Below are positions 58,756 to 64,000 of a DNA stretch of 64,000 nucleotides, in pieces. The position numbers and the translations under genes are program-made. The first letter of the stretch is position 1; every line of letters begins with the position of its first letter. Source of the stretch: Termitomyces sp. T153 (lineage: Eukaryota > Basidiomycota > Agaricomycetes > Agaricales > Lyophyllaceae); NCBI GenBank assembly GCA_018296165.2, contig JACKQL020000006.1, forward strand, positions 744,001 to 808,000, in the 5' to 3' direction. The notes beneath the pieces are model-generated. The model was given only the letters and a program-made list of their open reading frames with translations. It made no database searches and was not told the DNA's origin.

Positions 58756-61193
58756 TCAAATAGCTTTTGGGGCATTGGTATGCCTATGGTAGAAGTCCTG
58801 GACCAAGCCTGATGCATGAACATTAGCCTGTGGTTCCCAAGCAATGTCCTCAATGCTATATCCCTTCCATTTTACCTTGAACTGCAACTTCCCTTGGAAT
58901 ACCCTGCTGTCCAAGATTTCCTCCACCTCATACTCCTCCTCATCATTGACCAGGACTGGTGGTGGGGGTGGCTTAGGATAACAGCCTGGAATTGGATCAT
59001 CTGGAGCTGGAAATGACTTGATCACATTGAAGACTGAATGCAGTTGGTAGAGGCCTATTGGGAGTTTAAGTTGGTATGCCAAAGGCCCTACCTTCTTCTC
59101 CACTGTGAAGGGGACAGGATGACAATGTGACAGCTTCTGAGATGGCCTTGTTGTCTTAATGTCTGAGCTATCCAAGTACACATGGTCCCTAGGCTTGTAA
59201 ACTGGGGCAGGTGTCCATCTGCAATCATAGTACCATACCATGTCTTTCTTGGCCTTCACCAATGCAGCTTTTGCCTCCTGCTGTGCCCTCCTCATCTGAT
59301 CCACAAACTCATTGACAGAGTCATTCTCTGAGGGGCATGCCTGAGGTTCAAATCCCATGTGAGGGTGCCTGCTAGTGTCCAGGAAGAATGGAGTCATCTG
59401 TGTGGAAGAGTGAATGTGGTTGTTGTATTGGAATTCTGCATCTGGCAGCAACTCATCCCAGTCATCCTATCTCTCATTACAAAACAGGTGGAGATACCGT
59501 TCCAGTTTCTGGTTAACACATTCTGTCTACCCATCTGACTGAGGGTGATAGGTTGTGGTGGTATGGAGCTTCATGCCTAGCAGGCAATACAGCTCTCAAG
59601 TGAATTCTGCCACAAACTGGGGGCCCCAGTCCAAGACATACCCATCTGACAGACTGTGGAGTTTCCAGACATTCTTCGAGTACAGGCTGGCTGCTCCTAA
59701 GGCAGAGCATGTGGTGTGGGTAGGTATGAAGTGAGCCCATTCTCTATAGAGGTCCACCACTACCATCATAGCATTGTACCCATGAGCATCTGAGAGTTCC
59801 ACAATGAAATCCACTGATGTAACACTCCAGCAAGCAGCTGGAATAGGGAGTGGGTGGAGCTGGCCCATGAGTGCTTGGCAGCAAGATTTGATGTGGAAAC
59901 AGAGGTTGCAGGTGCTAGTGTAGGTGCCTACATATTGGGAGATCTGTGGCCACCAATAGTTCTGGGATACCAGCTCCAGTGTCTTCCACCTTTCAGGATG
60001 TCCAGCCACCTGAGAGTCATGATGTTGTTTTGCAATGCACTGGCAAAGTTCTGGAATGTTAGTCACATAAATGTGTCCTTGGAAGGTCAAAAGCCCATTC
60101 CAAAAACTCCACTCATCAGCATGCACTGACTTGACTCCACTTGTCTGTCAAGCTTGTAGGGCCTGTGCAGCCTGGTCAACTGCATCCTCCTGTGCACTCT
60201 CTCAGTTCCCTCTTTGAATGTCCCTAAGGATGTTTGCCTCATCTCCTTGAGCTACAATCCCTTCTAGTGCATGGATGGCAAAGAGCTCTGGCTTGAGGAA
60301 GGCAATGTTGTCATTATCTCCTGCTCCTGTACCATGGTCAGCCTGCCTGGACAGTGCATCTGGTTTGCCCATGCTCCATCCTAGTTTGTGGTGCAATGAT
60401 GAGTCAAAGTTTGCCAGATACAGAGACCACCAAGCTTGACATTGATTGAATTTCTTAGCAGAATGGAAGTACTCCAGGTTCTTGTGGTCTGTCCAAACTC
60501 CAAACTTATGCCATGCACCCTCAAGGAAATGCCACCATTCTTCAAAGGACCAAATAATTGCCAGCATCTCCTTATCATGGATCTTATAGTTCCATTCCAC
60601 TGCATTAAGGCTTTTGGAGTAGAAGGCTACTGGATGCCATTTGCCATCCTCTTTCGACTGCTGGGAGAGGACTGCCCATGTAACAAAGTCTGAGCTATCT
60701 GCTTCCACATGGAATGGAGAGTCATTGTTGGGAAACAGGAGTACTGGCTTTGAGGTCACAGATTGCTTGTGGGTGTCAAAAGCAGCTTGCTGTGGGGGCT
60801 GCCACCACCATGCAGTATCCTTAACTGTGAGGTCAAAGAGGGGACATACATGGTGGGAGAAATCCTGTATAAACCTCCAATAGAAATTGACAAACCCAAA
60901 AAAGGCCTGAACTTCCTTCTTGTTCCTTGGCTCAGGCCACTCTGCTACATCTGCCACTTTAATGGGGCCCATCTTGGCTGTTCCATGCAAAATGCTCAAA
61001 CCCAGGTACTCCACTTAGTCTGTTCAAATTTGCACTTCTTAGGCTTTAAATAGAGCTGGTGTTGGCAGAGGCATTCCAAAACAATGCATGTGACCCAGCA
61101 ATGCTCCTCCAGAGTTTTTGTGTGGATGAGGATATTGTCAAGATATATACAGACAACACCTTCCACAATCAGATCATGGAAAATGTCATTCAT
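58756..61193 (-). pseudogene. F1-D pol: RT end, RNase H, integrase, chromodomain
   Basis: RT remnant at 61193-60996 (VVCIYLDNILIHTKTLEEH; YLDN, from YLDD by a G-to-A change in CpG context). RNase H and tether in one 270-residue frame (61014-60202) with GPIKVADVAEWPEPRNKKEV, AFYSKSLNAVEWNYKIHDKE and KPDALSRQADHGTGAG. Integrase zinc region and first half at 60126-59596 (AGHPERWKTLE, VDFIVELSDAHGYNAMMVVV). Second half plus an intact chromodomain in a 231-residue frame, 59451-58756 (YEVEEILDSRVFQGKLQF, KWKGYSIEDIAWEPQ). Two frame breaks in the integrase. Confidence 0.88.
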
Positions 61194-61451
61194 CTGCCAG
61201 AGGGGGGGAACTCATAAGGTCAAGATCAGCATAGAGGAGATGCCCAGTGCAACAACCCACACAGCAACATGCTCACAAACCTTGGCTCTCTGCCCCTTAT
61301 GGGCTTCTTTTGCACAGGTAACACAGCAACATGAGCAGCAACTCATTTTCACCTCACCCTTAGTCTAGTCAATCTCTGGGTTGTGTTCACATAGCCAGGT
61401 AAACTCCAAGATCATGTCTTGCTTTCCCAAACTAGTGAAAGCAAAAGTGGC

Positions 61452-62345
61452 TCACTCTGAGTGGTCTTGGTAGTGGAGGACCAGGTCCACTACAAAGCAA
61501 ATAGAGCCAGCTTCATTGAGTGTTCCATCAACATTGTATACAAGGATAGGACAGGAAAGGGGGGTGAGTGGTAAGGTGGTGTTGTTGCATGTAGTCAGTG
61601 TTGAGGAAGAGGCCTGTTGCACCACTGTCAAGCAGGGCAACCACACTTTGGATCTGCTGGGTGTCTGTCATCTCAATTTCCACCTGTAGCTTCAGGGAGT
61701 TGGTAGAAGGGGTGGAAGCAACAACATAATGATAGAGGATGTGGTGCTCCCAGGCAGAGATCTGAAGGCATGGGCTAGGGGGTGCATTTCCAGCTGAGAC
61801 TTTAGCTGGAGAGGGAGTTTGTACATCTGAGGAGGAGCTTATTGTTTCAGGCATAGTATCAACAATGGTAAAAGATATATTTGATTCTATGGACAGGGGG
61901 GCAAAACAATTACTACTGGGCAATGGGGGCATACTGGTCATCCATTGCCCTTTTAAAAATCCTCAGACTCTGTAGGAACCTCCTCTAATACATTGGCCAC
62001 TTCATCAGATTGGACAGCTATAGGTGCATCCAGAGAGGAGGCTCCTGTGGCATCTTGGGCTGCAAGCAGTTGAATGAGCAGCTCTTCTTGCTCTGATGCT
62101 GACAAGTAATGGACAAGGGGCATAGATGATGTGGTAGAAGCAAGGAGGAGATGTTCCAGAAGGGCTTGGAGAGAAAGGGACACTGCTTCAGTAGTTTGAC
62201 AGAGTCTAGTGAGTTCAGCCATGTAAGAAGTAAGAGAGGTTTGGGTAAGTTGAACCTGTGTTTCCAGGGACAGCAAACAACTCCAGGCATCATCCTGGAG
62301 GCTTGAAGTGTCAGAGAGAGGTGCTGAAGGGGTTGGCTGGGTCAT
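61452..62345 (-). pseudogene. F1-D protease and shortened gag
   Basis: Gag frame 62345-61953 (MTQPTPSAPLSDTSSLQDDA) jumps from the N-terminal coiled region straight to the C-terminal EQEELLIQLLAAQDATGA, so capsid and zinc knuckle are deleted. Protease frame 61941-61452 keeps the catalytic signature ALLDSGATGLFL. Confidence 0.8.
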
Positions 62346-62448
62346 AGGAGGAGCACAGGGGGCACTAAGACACTGGTGGAGGAGAGACCTTTTGAGGGAC
62401 CAAGTAAAAGCTCAAGTAATCAAAAGAGAGCTCCCAGACCAAATTTAG

Positions 62449-62459
62449 AGACTTGTTCT
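62449..62459 (-). other. Self-priming site of F1-D
   Basis: Same layout as F1-C: AGAACAAGTCT on the sense strand two bases after the LTR end, with its complement within the 5' LTR at 62585-62595. Confidence 0.7.
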
Positions 62460-62461
62460 GC

Positions 62462-62870
62462 TGTAAGGGCAACCTCTGGAGGCTGTGGCTCAGTCACACA
62501 ACTGGCAGAGGGAGATCCAAAGTCTATTCAACACAGTACAATGTCCACAAGTAGGACTACACATCTGGCAGAGGGAGATCCAAAGAGAACAAGTCTGAAG
62601 ATCTCCAATGCTAGGGTTCAGAAAAATTACTCCAGTTACATGACCTTGCCAAACATATGCATATCTTGCCATGTGAGTTCTGCACCAAATGCACATGGCA
62701 ACTGATTATATAACCAAATACATGACTAAACACATGCATTCACATGACCTTGCCAAACATATGCATACTTTACACATGTGGGTTCTATGCAGAATGCACA
62801 TGGCAACTGATCATGTGACCAAACACATGACCAAGCATGTGCATTGGCAGTTCCCTGACAGATGCCCCCA
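62462..62870 (-). repeat. 5' LTR of F1-D, unusual U3
   Basis: Begins TGTAAGGGCAACCTCTGG like other F1 LTRs and matches them to about 62635. The U3 side is unlike its own 3' LTR but shares CACATGACC motifs with the F1-A LTR. The outer end is not clear; it does not end in the GACATCA seen elsewhere. Confidence 0.65.
62637..62845. repeat. 104-bp tandem duplication within the U3 region
   Basis: ACATGACCTTGCCAAACATA begins at 62638 and again at 62742. Both units continue with a TGTG(A/G)GTTCT segment, AATGCACATGGCAACTGAT and CACATG(C/A) motifs. The many CACATG/CATGTG hexamers could be factor-binding sites. Confidence 0.85.
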
Positions 62871-64000
62871 CCAATCAACTTTGGATACTCTGTGTCCCAG
62901 GAATTCCAACAGTACATGGTGCTACAATACAATGTGGCTCTGGTGCCAGTTGCTGGTTCCAGCTGTACAATGGGCACAGCAGGTCAACAATGACCTGCCA
63001 CCATTCCACCACAAGCAGAGATCTCTGTCCCTGCATCATCTTCATCAGAGGGCAATGGAAGTGAACAATGACAACTCAGAGTCTATTATAGCTCTGATGC
63101 AGTCCTTGGCTCCTCTGCAGTGGTCCTACCCACTGCTGCCCACTGTGGTGCATTCACCAAACACCCCATTTTCAGCTTCAAGTACATTGGAGCATCCAAT
63201 GGTTGCCTTGACCAACACCCATACTGGTACAGGGGAGTAACACTCCCTTGTTGACTACCTGGAAGACAGTTGTGCAATGCTCTTCCATAAAGGAGAAGGG
63301 CAAGGGCAAAGCAAAAGAGCCTGAGCCCTCTACTGTTGTGGATGAGCAACTTGCTCACCTTCTGCAGTGGCTTCATGAAGCCAGAGCTCTAGAGGACATC
63401 AGGGCTGATATCCTCAATAATTCAGTAGTGCAATTAGCACTATATCAAGTTCTGAACAAACTTAACATTGTTTGAAACCAAAGAAATGAGGCCTGGACAG
63501 ACCTCTTCTACTCAGCCTTGGAAAAGGGGAAGTGAGTAGTGTCCCCTCATCAGCCTCCAGATGCAGAGAAGGCTCACACAGAGCCTTCTATGTTTGTCAA
63601 GGGTTCCTTAAGTCAGAGGGTACCTCTGGTGCCCTATCATGATGTGCCTGCTAGTGATGACCAGTGGATGGATAAGCACTCTGACTTCAAAGCATCTCCA
63701 TTCATTGCTGGACTATCAAAGCCAGTGGTGGCCAAGGCTGGACCACTGAAACCAGCAGACCATTAAGGCCAGCAATGGCAAAGGCTGGCTCTGTGAGGCC
63801 AGCTACAACTCCAGTAGTAGCAGCCAACCCTGTAGTCATCACCACCCAAATAGCCTTTTCTATAAACATGCCACAGAGATCAGAGGCAGAAATGATTGAG
63901 GTCCTTAAACCAAGGACCTACAATATTCCTACTGCCCTGTCCCATGAGTAATTTCCACCAGTGCATCAGGACTCCAATAACAAAGAATTCTTTGTCACCT
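62871..64000 (+). other. Right edge: coding-like segments, no family recognised
   Basis: Plus-strand open segments at 63248-63475 (EKGKGKAKEPEPSTVVDEQL, then LLQWLHEARALEDIRADIL), 63539-63766 (SDDQWMDKHSDFKASPFIAG, then KPVVAKAGPLKP) and, in another frame, about 63750-63950 (RPAMAKAGSVRPATTPVVA, then RSEAEMIEVLKPRTYNIPTA). The composition is protein-like and the pieces could be exons or a frameshifted frame. The window ends before any recognisable domain. Confidence 0.35.

Larger units (their letters stand above)
58227..62870 (-). mobile_element. F1-D chromovirus with internal deletion
   Basis: Minus-strand F1 element with 3' LTR at 58227-58669, pol, protease, gag and 5' LTR from 62462. The internal part is only 3.8 kb: most of RT and part of gag are missing. 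It contains the least damaged F1 chromodomain and protease. Confidence 0.88.

Noticed and set aside
1..64000. CRISPR arrays, bacterial operons, rRNA genes
   Set aside because: No regular direct repeats with unique spacers, no Shine-Dalgarno-linked genes and no rRNA sequence; the window is fungal.

Overview
The window looks like a repeat-rich stretch of an Agaricomycete (basidiomycete) genome. The genes that can be read have many short introns of about 50 nt. The transposons are families typical of mushroom-forming fungi: Ty3/Gypsy chromoviruses and a KDZ transposase with its CxC2 cysteine cluster. CpG dinucleotides are almost absent from about 4.1 kb to 7.5 kb and from about 11 kb to the right end, but normal at 1-4.1 kb, 7.6-10.9 kb and in one islet at 34.2-34.8 kb. 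This fits long-term loss of methylated cytosine over repeats. No intact conserved housekeeping gene is present.

Layout. 1-3.7 kb: CpG-normal DNA with a 36/41-bp minisatellite and an old duplication. 3.7-5.7 kb: a decayed trichodiene-synthase-like terpene cyclase (+). 6.75-10.64 kb: a nearly complete adenylation-thiolation-reductase gene (-), the only gene here that could still work; its 3' quarter lies in CpG-poor DNA. The two may be the remains of a small natural-product locus at the border of a repeat block. 11.4-20.2 kb: nested Gypsy fragments of three families, here called F1, F2 and F3. 20.8-24.5 kb: unrecognised gene fragments between LTRs in opposite orientation. 23.4-33.75 kb: a large minus-strand Gypsy element (F4) with tRNA primer site, gag, protease, RT, integrase and polypurine tract; between integrase and 3' LTR it carries a spliced gene on the opposite strand. 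33.9-34.85 kb: a younger SINE-like retroposon with a 16-bp target duplication. 35.6-39.5 kb: a KDZ transposase pseudogene. 39.6-42.9 kb: an LTR-like segment, an unknown protein with 28-residue repeats, and a minisatellite. 43.0-43.8 kb: a string of tRNA-like modules. 43.8-49.7 kb: the fullest F1 element.

49.43-55.75 kb: a near-perfect inverted repeat with 2.66-kb arms and a 1.0-kb loop. The arms contain the LTR and leader of F1 and the 3' end plus LTR of another element (F5). The loop contains a fragment of a Prp28-type DEAD-box helicase gene. 55.9-62.9 kb: F2 fragments and another F1 copy. 62.9-64 kb: unrecognised sequence.

The F1 elements are chromodomain chromoviruses of the Tf1/sushi type. 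They carry an 11-nt match between the LTR and the sequence just after the 5' LTR, as expected for self-priming. The most unusual objects are the large palindrome (a possible source of double-stranded RNA against F1 and F5), the antisense spliced gene inside F4, the tRNA-like array and the SINE-like insertion. All transposon genes seen are broken by stops, frameshifts or deletions.
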